Source of the DNA: DASYQV01 sp036005125
GTDB lineage: Bacteria; Acidobacteriota; Vicinamibacteria; Vicinamibacterales; UBA2999
Assembly: GCA_036005125.1 (NCBI GenBank)
Contig: DASYQV010000289.1
Coordinates: 1-10,845 of the forward strand
Reading direction: 5' to 3'
Length of the DNA stretch: 10,845 nt
Shown here: positions 1 to 5,134 of the stretch, piece after piece
How positions within the stretch are numbered: the first letter of the stretch is position 1
How the letters are laid out: every line of letters starts with the position of its first letter
Translations under genes and position numbers: made by a program
Notes under the pieces: generated by a model
The model's input: the letters and a program-made list of their open reading frames with translations, nothing else
What the model was told of the DNA's origin: nothing
Database searches by the model: none

Positions 1-1064
1 AGCACGTTCGGGATGCCGTCCCGGTCACCGTCCTCGTCGACGCGACACGGCAGACACAGGATGTCGGCTCGCCGGTACTCGTGATACAGAGCCAGCTGAG
101 AAAGCGGGCCCGCAAGACAGATGCGCTCGCCAAGCGAGTGAGCGGCGATCCGCCGTTTGAGATCGTCACCCGCCTCCCCGTCTTCGCCGACGATCGACGC
201 GCACCAGCGAATGCCGCGGCTGCTGAGCAGCGCGAGCGCCTCGACGAGCACATCGAAGCCCTTCTTGCGGACAAGGCGCCCGACACCGAGCACACGGAGC
301 GGGCCATCGTGCGGCTGGCGAGCTGCGATCCCGGAGTGCAGGAAGCGGGCAATCTCCGCGTTGAGGCCGTGGTACACGCAGTGCACGGGCGTTCCGTTGG
401 CGAGGCGTTGCAGGTGCCGCCGGTTGGCCTCCGTGCACGTGACGACGAACGAGGCGGCCGCGATTTTTCGGGGAAGCAGCCCGGCTGGATTGAGCGACGC
501 GCAGTACAGGTCCTTGGCGTGCGCGGTGAACGAAAACGGCAGGCCCGTCATCACCGATGCGAGCCACGTGACGGTCGTGGCTCCGTGACAGAAGTGCGCG
601 TGCAGGTGCGTGACGTCGCCGCGTGCGTCGAGAAGACGGTCGGCCAGCGCCGCAGCCTGCAGAAACTCCTTCACGTACACTTTGCGGGGACGATGACGGC
701 GGCGGGCGCGGATTGCCTGGACCGCGGCGAGCGCCGCCGCGCGCATCACGCGAAGCGGCCGGCGACGGAGCACGCGCCGGAGGCTCGGCGCGAACCCGCC
801 GAAGTACTCCGCGAGCCAGCGCCAGAGGGCGATGGAGGACACGGAGCCCGCTGCCGGTAAGTACTCGGGCCGCGCCTCGATCTCATCGATGATGGCATGG
901 CGGATCGATTCGTCGGATCGCTTGATGACGTAGACCCGCAGCGGGACCCCGAGCCGCTCGAGCCGGCGAATCTCGCTCGCGATGAAGAGCTCCGACAGAC
1001 GCGGATAACCTTTGAGCACGTAGCCGATCGATCTCAACGTTGGTGCCCGTCGTCGCTCAGGCAT
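1..1064 (-). CDS. GT4-family glycosyltransferase, C-terminus beyond window
   Basis: A GT-B fold glycosyltransferase of family GT4, expected to move a sugar from a nucleotide-sugar donor to a glycan or lipid-linked acceptor on the cytoplasmic side of the membrane. I translated 354 codons without a stop; the frame runs off base 1. Visible motifs are an N-terminal GYVLKGYPRLSELFIASEI (14-32), HLHAHF (153-158), FTAHAKDLY (179-187), the domain-linking VGRLVRKKGFDVLVEAL (261-277) and DGDRDGIPNV (345-354). The last is the start of the donor-site block that normally continues into LEAM; the rest of the C-terminal domain is outside the window. The ATG at 1064 follows GAGG at 1074-1071 by six bases and overlaps the previous stop as ATGCCTGA, so translation is probably coupled. 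An arginine-rich stretch (97-128) lies in the acceptor domain. Donor and acceptor cannot be read from sequence. Confidence 0.9.
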   Translation of the reverse strand, partial: MPERRRAPTLRSIGYVLKGYPRLSELFIASEIRRLERLGVPLRVYVIKRSDESIRHAIIDEIEARPEYLPAAGSVSSIALWRWLAEYFGGFAPSLRRVLRRRPLRVMRAAALAAVQAIRARRRHRPRKVYVKEFLQAAALADRLLDARGDVTHLHAHFCHGATTVTWLASVMTGLPFSFTAHAKDLYCASLNPAGLLPRKIAAASFVVTCTEANRRHLQRLANGTPVHCVYHGLNAEIARFLHSGIAARQPHDGPLRVLGVGRLVRKKGFDVLVEALALLSSRGIRWCASIVGEDGEAGDDLKRRIAAHSLGERICLAGPLSQLALYHEYRRADILCLPCRVDEDGDRDGIPNV

Positions 1065-2136
1065 ATGCCGCCTCGAGGACGCGTCGCAGCCGCTCGGTGC
1101 ACGGCCGCAAGGCAAAATCCCGCTCGACGCGCGCGCGTCCCGCGCGTCCGAGTCGCTCCCGCAGATCGGCGTCGGCGCCGAGCACCCGTATCGCGTCAGC
1201 AAGCGCGGCCGGGTCGCCGGCATTCACCAGCCACCCGGTCGTCTGATGTTCGACTGCCGTCGATATGGCGCCGGCCCGCGTCGCCACAACGGCCCGCGCC
1301 GATGCCATCGCTTCCAGGACGACGTTCGGCAATCCATCGCGATCACCGCTGCGATCCTGAACCGACGGGACGACGACGATGTCCGCGGCCGCGTATTCCT
1401 GCGGAAGCTCGGCGTGTGTCCGTCCGCCGCACAGCGTGACGCGATCCGTGAGGCCCAGCCGCTCGATTGCCTCGCGAAGCCGCGGGGATTCGGGTCCCTC
1501 ACCGATGATTCGCAGCGAGAATGGCAGCTCCAACCGGGTCGCAGCCGACAGAAGCACGAAGAACCCCTTCTTCTCGACGAGGCGGCCCACCGAGAGCAGC
1601 CGGAGCCGGCCGCAGGGGCGCACGCCATCGAAGGGAACGAAGCGGCTGATGTCGACGCCATGAGGCACGAGGACCGATGTCACGCCGCCCTCGCGCAGGC
1701 ATGCCGCCACGTCGCGATTGCAGGCGATGACGATCGCGGCGTCGCGACCCCGGCGTGCGAGTTCTGCCGGCTCGACCTTGCGCACATCCCGCGCGTGCGC
1801 GGAGAAGCCGTACGGCACTCGGAGCTCGGAGGCGGCTCGCGCGGCAACGTCCGCCGGCGTGTGCGCGAAATAGCCGTGCACACCCGCGACGTCCGTGCCA
1901 CGCAGATGCGCGGCCACTGTCTCCGCCTGCTGACTCACGGTTCCTGATGGAAGCATCACGACACGGCCCGTGAGCCGCGACGCGTCCGGGTGCGGTTCGG
2001 TGCCGTCGCCCGGCCTGGTCGCGAAAATCGCAACCAGCGCTCCGGCGGCATCGAGCGCGACGAGCTCGCTCAACGCGAAGGTTTCCGATCGCCGCGGAAA
2101 CCCGCTCACGACCATTGCGATGCCTCGTGCCCTCAT
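1057..2136 (-). CDS. GT4-family glycosyltransferase
   Basis: A complete GT4 glycosyltransferase of 359 residues, usual for the family. Visible motifs are MVVSGFPRRSETFALSEL (from 8), GFSAHARDVRK (110-120), PHGVDISRFV (158-167), SVGRLVEKKGFFVLL (182-196), IGEGPE (211-216), and the donor-site run GDRDGLPNVVLEAMA (264-278) followed by E296 and GWLV (301-304). The acidic residues E275 and E296 fit the nucleotide-sugar-binding region of GT4 enzymes. It resembles its downstream neighbour closely (SAHARD/TAHAKD, GRLVEKKGF/GRLVRKKGF, GDRDG[LI]PNV), so the two are probably paralogues adding different residues to one glycan. The reading frame opens further upstream to 2265, but that part overlaps the end of the previous gene and lacks the family's N-terminal motif. 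I chose the ATG at 2136, 49 bases after the previous stop. ATG 2115, with AGG seven bases before it, is a close alternative. Confidence 0.92.
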   Translation of the reverse strand: MRARGIAMVVSGFPRRSETFALSELVALDAAGALVAIFATRPGDGTEPHPDASRLTGRVVMLPSGTVSQQAETVAAHLRGTDVAGVHGYFAHTPADVAARAASELRVPYGFSAHARDVRKVEPAELARRGRDAAIVIACNRDVAACLREGGVTSVLVPHGVDISRFVPFDGVRPCGRLRLLSVGRLVEKKGFFVLLSAATRLELPFSLRIIGEGPESPRLREAIERLGLTDRVTLCGGRTHAELPQEYAAADIVVVPSVQDRSGDRDGLPNVVLEAMASARAVVATRAGAISTAVEHQTTGWLVNAGDPAALADAIRVLGADADLRERLGRAGRARVERDFALRPCTERLRRVLEAAYA

Positions 2137-2185
2137 CGCAGTTCCCGGTTGAGGAAGACAGGTGAGTGTCCGCTGCCTCTGCGCC

Positions 2186-3493
2186 TCATGCGGGCACCCG
2201 CCTCTCGGTTCTCGCAGCCCGTGGCGTTTCGTCACGGGCTGCCAGGAGGCAGCGCACGCGTTCACGGATGCGCGGCAGCCCGTCCAGATCGATCGGCGGA
2301 ACGGCGGCCGGTCGCTTCAGCGTCTCGAGAACCTTGGCAATGAGGACCTCCGGCGTGAGGTCCTGCGGTTCGACGCACGCGAAGTATCCACGTGCGGCGA
2401 ACAGGCGCGCGCGAAGAAGCTGCTCGCTGACGGGGTTGCCGCGCGGGACGAGCACAGCGGGCCGCCGGAAAGACAGGAGCTCGCATACGGTGTTGTAACC
2501 CGCCATCGAGACGATGACGTCCGCCCTCTCGTAGTGCGCCGTGAGGTCGGGCTCGAAGTCGATGAACTCGACATCGGCGAGCGAACCGAAACGCTGCAGG
2601 ATCGTTCTACGCGATCCCTCGTCCACCTGCGGACCGAAGACCACCGTGGTTTGAAGCTGGATCCCGCGGGGCAGCGTGCTCAACCCCTCGAGGTACGCGG
2701 TGATCAACGGCGCGCCGTCGGCGCCGCCACCTGTCGTGACGAGTGCGTGCGGTGGACCGTCGTGCGCCGTGGCCACCGGCGAGGGCCGCCGCAGGTACCC
2801 GCAGAAGCACGTTTTGCGGGCCACGTCGTCGCGAAACGCGTACTCGACGACCGGATCGAAGATGGTGTGTTCGCCGTAGATCCACACCTCGTCGTAGTAC
2901 CGCGCGATCGTGGCCATGTCGTGCGTGCGCCTGAGCGATCGGCGCGTGCGCTGGGGCTCGTCGAGGATGTCGCGCATGCCAAGGACCAGGCGGGTCGCGG
3001 TCGGCCGGCGGCGCAATGCTCGCAGCGCATCGAGCAGCTCGCCGGCGACGCCGCCGGGCCGCTTGTCGACGATCATCAGATCGGGCTTGAAGCCAATGAC
3101 CGTCTCGACAAGAATGGCCCGCCGGATGCGGTCCACCTCGGACGACTGGGCGGCAAGGAATTTCGGCTTGTAGCAGTCGGCATCCGTCCGATCGAGGCAC
3201 GGGAGCTTGATGTAGTCCAGGTTTTCCGGAATACGGAATGCGTGGATCATCGGCGAGCCGGTCACGACCAGCATCGCCGCGCGCGGGTATTCCTCGGCGA
3301 GCGCTTGCGAGAGCAGCAACGTGCGCCGGATATTGCCGAGTCCGAACGTGTCGTGCGAGTAAAAGAGGATTTTCGGCGCCGACGCGACCAGGGGCGCCGC
3401 TACCGGAGCTGCCGACGTCTGAAGAGCAATGCTCACCGGATGATGACCCGCAGGTGCTTCCACCCGCTGACTGTCTCGCCGTGTACGCTTCAC
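2186..3493 (-). CDS. Predicted MurG/GT28-like glycosyltransferase
   Basis: A 435-residue GT-B glycosyltransferase resembling the uncharacterised group of predicted glycosyltransferases related to MurG/GT28 (COG4671-like). The N-terminal domain opens with KILFYSHDTFGLGNIRRTLL (41-60), the glycine-rich loop typical of this type, and has LMIVDKRPGG (139-148). The C-terminal domain shows ALVTTGGGADG (250-260), DFEPDLTAHYERADVIVSMAG (312-332), GYNTVCELL (332-340) and VLVPRGNPVSEQLLRARLF (347-365), matching the MurG-style nucleotide-sugar site. It is probably cytoplasmic; the substrate is unknown. The reading frame begins two codons after an in-frame TAA with GTG at 3493. No clear ribosome binding site is visible there, and GTG codons at 3463 and 3436 are alternatives; residues 1-38 look unconserved, so the true start may be later. 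It is the first gene of the leftward glycosyltransferase series. Confidence 0.83.
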   Translation of the reverse strand: MKRTRRDSQRVEAPAGHHPVSIALQTSAAPVAAPLVASAPKILFYSHDTFGLGNIRRTLLLSQALAEEYPRAAMLVVTGSPMIHAFRIPENLDYIKLPCLDRTDADCYKPKFLAAQSSEVDRIRRAILVETVIGFKPDLMIVDKRPGGVAGELLDALRALRRRPTATRLVLGMRDILDEPQRTRRSLRRTHDMATIARYYDEVWIYGEHTIFDPVVEYAFRDDVARKTCFCGYLRRPSPVATAHDGPPHALVTTGGGADGAPLITAYLEGLSTLPRGIQLQTTVVFGPQVDEGSRRTILQRFGSLADVEFIDFEPDLTAHYERADVIVSMAGYNTVCELLSFRRPAVLVPRGNPVSEQLLRARLFAARGYFACVEPQDLTPEVLIAKVLETLKRPAAVPPIDLDGLPRIRERVRCLLAARDETPRAARTERRVPA

Positions 3494-3507
3494 CGTTTAC
3501 GCGTCTG

Positions 3508-3529
3508 TGACAGGTATGACAGGTATGAC
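3508..3529. repeat. Tandem 9-base direct repeat (TGACAGGTA, 2.4 copies)
   Basis: TGACAGGTA occurs twice head to tail (3508-3516 and 3517-3525), followed by a partial TGAC. It lies 15 bases upstream of the GTG start of the MurG-like gene, inside its expected 5' region. Possible readings are iterated regulator-binding sites or slippage-generated repeat; the sequence alone does not decide. Confidence 0.6.
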
Positions 3530-3560
3530 GTGCCAAGAGACATCACGGAACAGAATTCCG

Positions 3561-3620
3561 CCACGTCGGCCACCAAGGCCACGAAGTGTTCAGCCACGAA
3601 GAGCACAAAGAACACGAAGG
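3561..3620. repeat. Degenerate 9-base periodic repeat (CCACGAAGG type)
   Basis: Units in register are CCACGTCGG (3561), CCACCAAGG (3570), CCACGAAG (3579, followed by seven unrelated bases), CCACGAAGA (3594), GCACAAAGA (3603) and ACACGAAGG (3612). In one frame it encodes H-E-E-H-K-E-H-E, a low-complexity peptide typical of spurious translation of such tracts. It looks like a non-coding periodic repeat rather than a gene. Function unknown. Confidence 0.6.
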
Positions 3621-3627
3621 TTTTTGC

Positions 3628-3689
3628 TTCGTGACACGACCGCGCTGGATTTTTTTTCGACAATACTGCCAGCGCGGTCGTGTCACGAA
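3628..3689. repeat. 21-bp perfect inverted repeat with T-tract in loop
   Basis: The left arm 3628-3648 and right arm 3669-3689 are exact reverse complements over 21 bases, with core CGTGACACGACCGCGCTGG. The 20-base loop (3649-3668) holds a run of eight T. The stem is GC-rich and would be very stable as RNA or as a DNA cruciform. The T-run lies in the loop rather than after the stem, and both flanking genes are transcribed away from it, so a standard intrinsic terminator is unlikely. It could be a mobile palindromic element, a protein-binding site or an extragenic palindrome. Confidence 0.85.
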
Positions 3690-3696
3690 CGTGACA
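3681..3696. promoter_or_regulatory. 16-bp operator-like palindrome TGTCACG-AA-CGTGACA
   Basis: Two perfect 7-base half-sites flank AA. The symmetry and size suit a dimeric regulator of winged-helix or CRP/FNR-like type, but I cannot name one. It overlaps the right arm of the 21-bp hairpin, and its GTGAC/GTCAC word recurs at 3631-3635, 3705-3709 and 3743-3747. The TATAAT box is about 77 bases downstream, far for direct repression but possible for activation. Confidence 0.4.
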
Positions 3697-3703
3697 GGGC
3701 CTG

Positions 3704-3748
3704 GGTCACAGCGCGGCATTTTGGTTGCGGCCATGCCGCGCTGTGACC
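3704..3748. repeat. 16-bp perfect inverted repeat (hairpin)
   Basis: Arms 3704-3719 (GGTCACAGCGCGGCAT) and 3733-3748 are exact reverse complements with a 13-base loop. It lies 14 bases after the larger hairpin and shares its vocabulary (GTCAC next to a CAGCGCGG core), suggesting the two are related units. Its end falls about 24 bases before the TATAAT box, so it abuts or covers the place of a -35 element. Confidence 0.83.
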
Positions 3749-3772
3749 TTCGTGGCGAGTCCGCTTCGCGGC

Positions 3773-3778
3773 TATAAT
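3773..3778 (+). promoter_or_regulatory. Candidate -10 box (TATAAT) for the secreted-protein genes
   Basis: A perfect TATAAT stands in GC-rich sequence. No good -35 is found at 16-18 bases (TCGTGG or TTCGTG at best), so an activator or another sigma factor may be needed. Transcription would begin near 3785 and give a leader of about 185 bases before the ATG at 3970. Confidence 0.45.
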
Positions 3779-3827
3779 TGCGCCGCCGGAACGCGAGTCG
3801 AGCCCGGAAGATTGAGGAGAACGCACG

Positions 3828-3969
3828 ATGTGGCTTCGAGGCAATATCCTCGGGCAGAGCCCCTCGGCTGGTTTGACAGTGTTTTTGGCGCGCTCCGCGC
3901 CTAGCCCGTTATGCGGTCGTGAAACCCGCGCGGCCTCGAGCCGTGCGGTCCCGAAAGGAAGGCAACAAT
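3828..3969 (+). other. Leader segment with a strongly initiated ORF and small hairpins
   Basis: TTGAGGAGAACGCACG precedes an ATG at 3828: AGGAG spaced eight bases, one of the best ribosome binding sites in the window. The frame it opens (MWLRGNILGQ...) matches nothing I recognise. It has no stop through the next gene and stays open, in the same frame as the second secreted protein, to 5072. The segment has compact stems: CGAGG/CCTCG (3837-3852), GGGC/GCCC (3852-3862) and GGCGCG/CGCGCC with a 3-base loop (3887-3901). It may be a regulatory leader with a decoy ORF, or the remnant of a lost gene's start. No known riboswitch pattern is recognised. Confidence 0.35.
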
Positions 3970-4554
3970 ATGAGGCGTCTGGTCGCGTTCGTCGGTGTCG
4001 CTATCCTGGGTCTGACCATCGTCGCCGAGACACAAGAGCGACGGGCGCCACCCGGAAGCGATCACTTCGTCGGCAGTTGGATGATCAACCCGGCCAAGAC
4101 AATCAACTGGAGCGGGCGCGACAACACCACGTTCGAATTCATCCAGTTCAAGGTCGAGAACGACGTTCAGTCCCGCGACGTCGAAACGGCATACGGGGTT
4201 GCGGACGCGGAGGGGACCCAGAAGCACAACCGGAGACGCAACTCGGTGAGGTTCAACGAGTTCGATCCGGTGAAGGCCAACGCCACGGATCTCAGTGTCT
4301 TCGGCAACAATCAGCCTCCGAATACCCCGATGAAGACCGAGAACCATCTGGTCACGCTCAAGGTCGACGACCGGACGCACGTCAGCTTCAACAAGAACGG
4401 CGGCGGCTTCTTCCGGCACATGATGCCGAACCTGAAGGAATACGTATACGTCGGCTTCAACGCGGACGGCACCGTGCACCTGCATCGCTGGTCGGCACGC
4501 GTGAAGAGGGCCGGCGATCCCAACATTCCCGAGTCGCCGTCGAAAACGAATTAG
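3970..4554 (+). CDS. Small exported protein, function unknown (paralogue 1)
   Basis: A 194-residue protein with a typical secretion signal (MRRLVAFVGVAILGLTIVAE, positive N-end then hydrophobic core), so probably periplasmic or secreted. The mature part starts with DHFVGSWMINPAKTINW (about 32-48), the G-[ST]-W-x-[LI]-N-x-A-K signature of small exported proteins I associate with Acidobacteriota. Later it has LVTLKVDDRTHVSFNKNGGG (137-156) and a C-terminal YVYVGFNADGTVHLHRW, suggesting a beta-rich, lipocalin-like body; that fold is inference. The start is the ATG at 3970 after GGAAGG at 3957-3962; upstream extension in frame would place arginine-rich residues before the signal. It ends 11 bases before its paralogue, which shares the NPAK/NVAK start and a DDRTH/NDRTH block, so the pair looks like a tandem duplication in one transcript. 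No catalytic motif is visible. Confidence 0.82.
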   Translation: MRRLVAFVGVAILGLTIVAETQERRAPPGSDHFVGSWMINPAKTINWSGRDNTTFEFIQFKVENDVQSRDVETAYGVADAEGTQKHNRRRNSVRFNEFDPVKANATDLSVFGNNQPPNTPMKTENHLVTLKVDDRTHVSFNKNGGGFFRHMMPNLKEYVYVGFNADGTVHLHRWSARVKRAGDPNIPESPSKTN

Positions 4555-4565
4555 AGGAGCCGACA

Positions 4566-5072
4566 ATGAAACATATCGTCGCATCCATCATTGCGCTTCT
4601 CATCGTCGTCGCCGGCGTATGGGCGCAAAGCGGTCAGGCGGATCAGTTCAACGGCACGTGGAAGCTCAACGTCGCCAAATCGACGACGAAGTGGCAAGCG
4701 CACCCGCAGCCCAAGGTTGCCGAGCCGCAGCCGCAGTCGTTCGAGCTCATCACGATGTCGATCGCGAACGACACCCTGGATTACAAGGTGGAATACGCAC
4801 GGGCGAACGAGCGGCACAGGAAAGCCAACTACACGGCCAGGTACAACGACGCCCGGTGGCAGGATATTCACGGAGATCCCGACGGCCCGCTTTCGACGTT
4901 GACGCTGGTCAAGACCAACGACCGCACGCATTACTGGGTGACCCGCGGGAAGGATGGGCAGTTCGCGGGTCTCGTCGTGCGGCAGATGGCGGAGGACGGG
5001 AAGTCCTTCACCTCCGTCGGCCTTGGTGGCGACGGGTACGTGCAATACGTGCGCGTGTTCGACAAGCAGTAA
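4566..5072 (+). CDS. Small exported protein, function unknown (paralogue 2)
   Basis: A 168-residue protein with signal peptide MKHIVASIIALLIVVAGVWA and probable cleavage after VWA. The mature start DQFNGTWKLNVAKSTTKW aligns with DHFVGSWMINPAKTINW in the gene before it, and FELITMSIANDTLDYKVEYA and LVKTNDRTHYWVTRGKDG align with FEFIQFKVENDVQSRDVETA and LVTLKVDDRTHVSFNKNGG. The two are paralogues, this one about 26 residues shorter. The C-terminal half (QFAGLVVRQMAEDGKSFTSVGLGGDG) looks like antiparallel beta strands. GAGGAG at 4554-4559 overlaps the previous stop and sits six bases before the ATG, so the genes are very likely co-transcribed. It is probably periplasmic or secreted; function unknown. 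Confidence 0.83.
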   Translation: MKHIVASIIALLIVVAGVWAQSGQADQFNGTWKLNVAKSTTKWQAHPQPKVAEPQPQSFELITMSIANDTLDYKVEYARANERHRKANYTARYNDARWQDIHGDPDGPLSTLTLVKTNDRTHYWVTRGKDGQFAGLVVRQMAEDGKSFTSVGLGGDGYVQYVRVFDKQ

Positions 5073-5099
5073 GGCGCGCATCGGCGGTTCGGAGAGGAC

Positions 5100-5127
5100 T
5101 TGAACAGATCGGGCACCTGCATATAAT
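5100..5127 (+). promoter_or_regulatory. Sigma-70-like promoter giving a probable leaderless mRNA
   Basis: TTGAAC (5100-5105) and TATAAT (5122-5127) are separated by 16 bases. The expected start of transcription, about seven bases after the -10 box, falls at 5134-5135, on the ATG at 5135. No ribosome binding site precedes that ATG, which agrees with leaderless translation. The promoter would let the DUF1592-DUF1552-ankyrin genes be expressed apart from the two secreted proteins upstream. Confidence 0.6.
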
Positions 5128-5134
5128 TCGGTCG

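Larger units (their letters stand above)
3494..3827. other. Divergent intergenic region, repeat- and hairpin-rich
   Basis: About 330 bases separate the leftward glycosyltransferase genes from the rightward secreted-protein genes. I see no credible protein gene here: the short open frames read through the repeats and give low-complexity peptides. The region holds the two 9-base repeat tracts, two long perfect hairpins, one operator-like palindrome and one TATAAT box listed separately. On the minus strand a TTGGCA near 3533-3538 lies where a -35 box for the glycosyltransferase genes could be, but I find no good -10 partner. Both flanking transcripts run outward, so the hairpins are not placed as ordinary gene-end terminators. 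Confidence 0.7.

Noticed and set aside
81..860. A 259-codon plus-strand frame at the left edge
   Set aside because: The minus strand here encodes a continuous GT4 protein with all expected motifs; the plus frame has shadow composition.
2137..2265. N-terminal extension of the second glycosyltransferase to 2265
   Set aside because: The extra 43 residues overlap the end of the MurG-like gene and lie before the family's conserved N-terminal strand.
3561..3620. CRISPR array or coding H-E-E-H repeat
   Set aside because: Units are only 9 bases, degenerate and without spacers; the peptide frame is low-complexity and has no supporting context.
2162..3634. A 490-codon plus-strand frame opposite the MurG-like gene
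   Set aside because: It is antisense to a well-recognised glycosyltransferase, is rich in R/A/D/V shadow composition and extends into the repeat tracts. It is a by-product of high GC.
3873..3878. Perfect TTGACA as a -35 box for the first secreted gene
   Set aside because: No AT-rich -10 follows at 15-19 bases; the next sequence is the GC hairpin 3887-3901.
3828..5072. A single 414-residue plus-strand frame covering both small secreted genes
   Set aside because: Its first 246 residues are arginine/glutamine-rich out-of-frame translation of the first secreted gene, and only the part from 4566 has a signal peptide and the family signature. I keep 3970-4554 and 4566-5072 as the genes.
4619..5134. 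Upstream extension of the DUF1592 gene
   Set aside because: The frame is open but lies inside the second secreted gene in another frame; the signal peptide and promoter fit ATG 5135.
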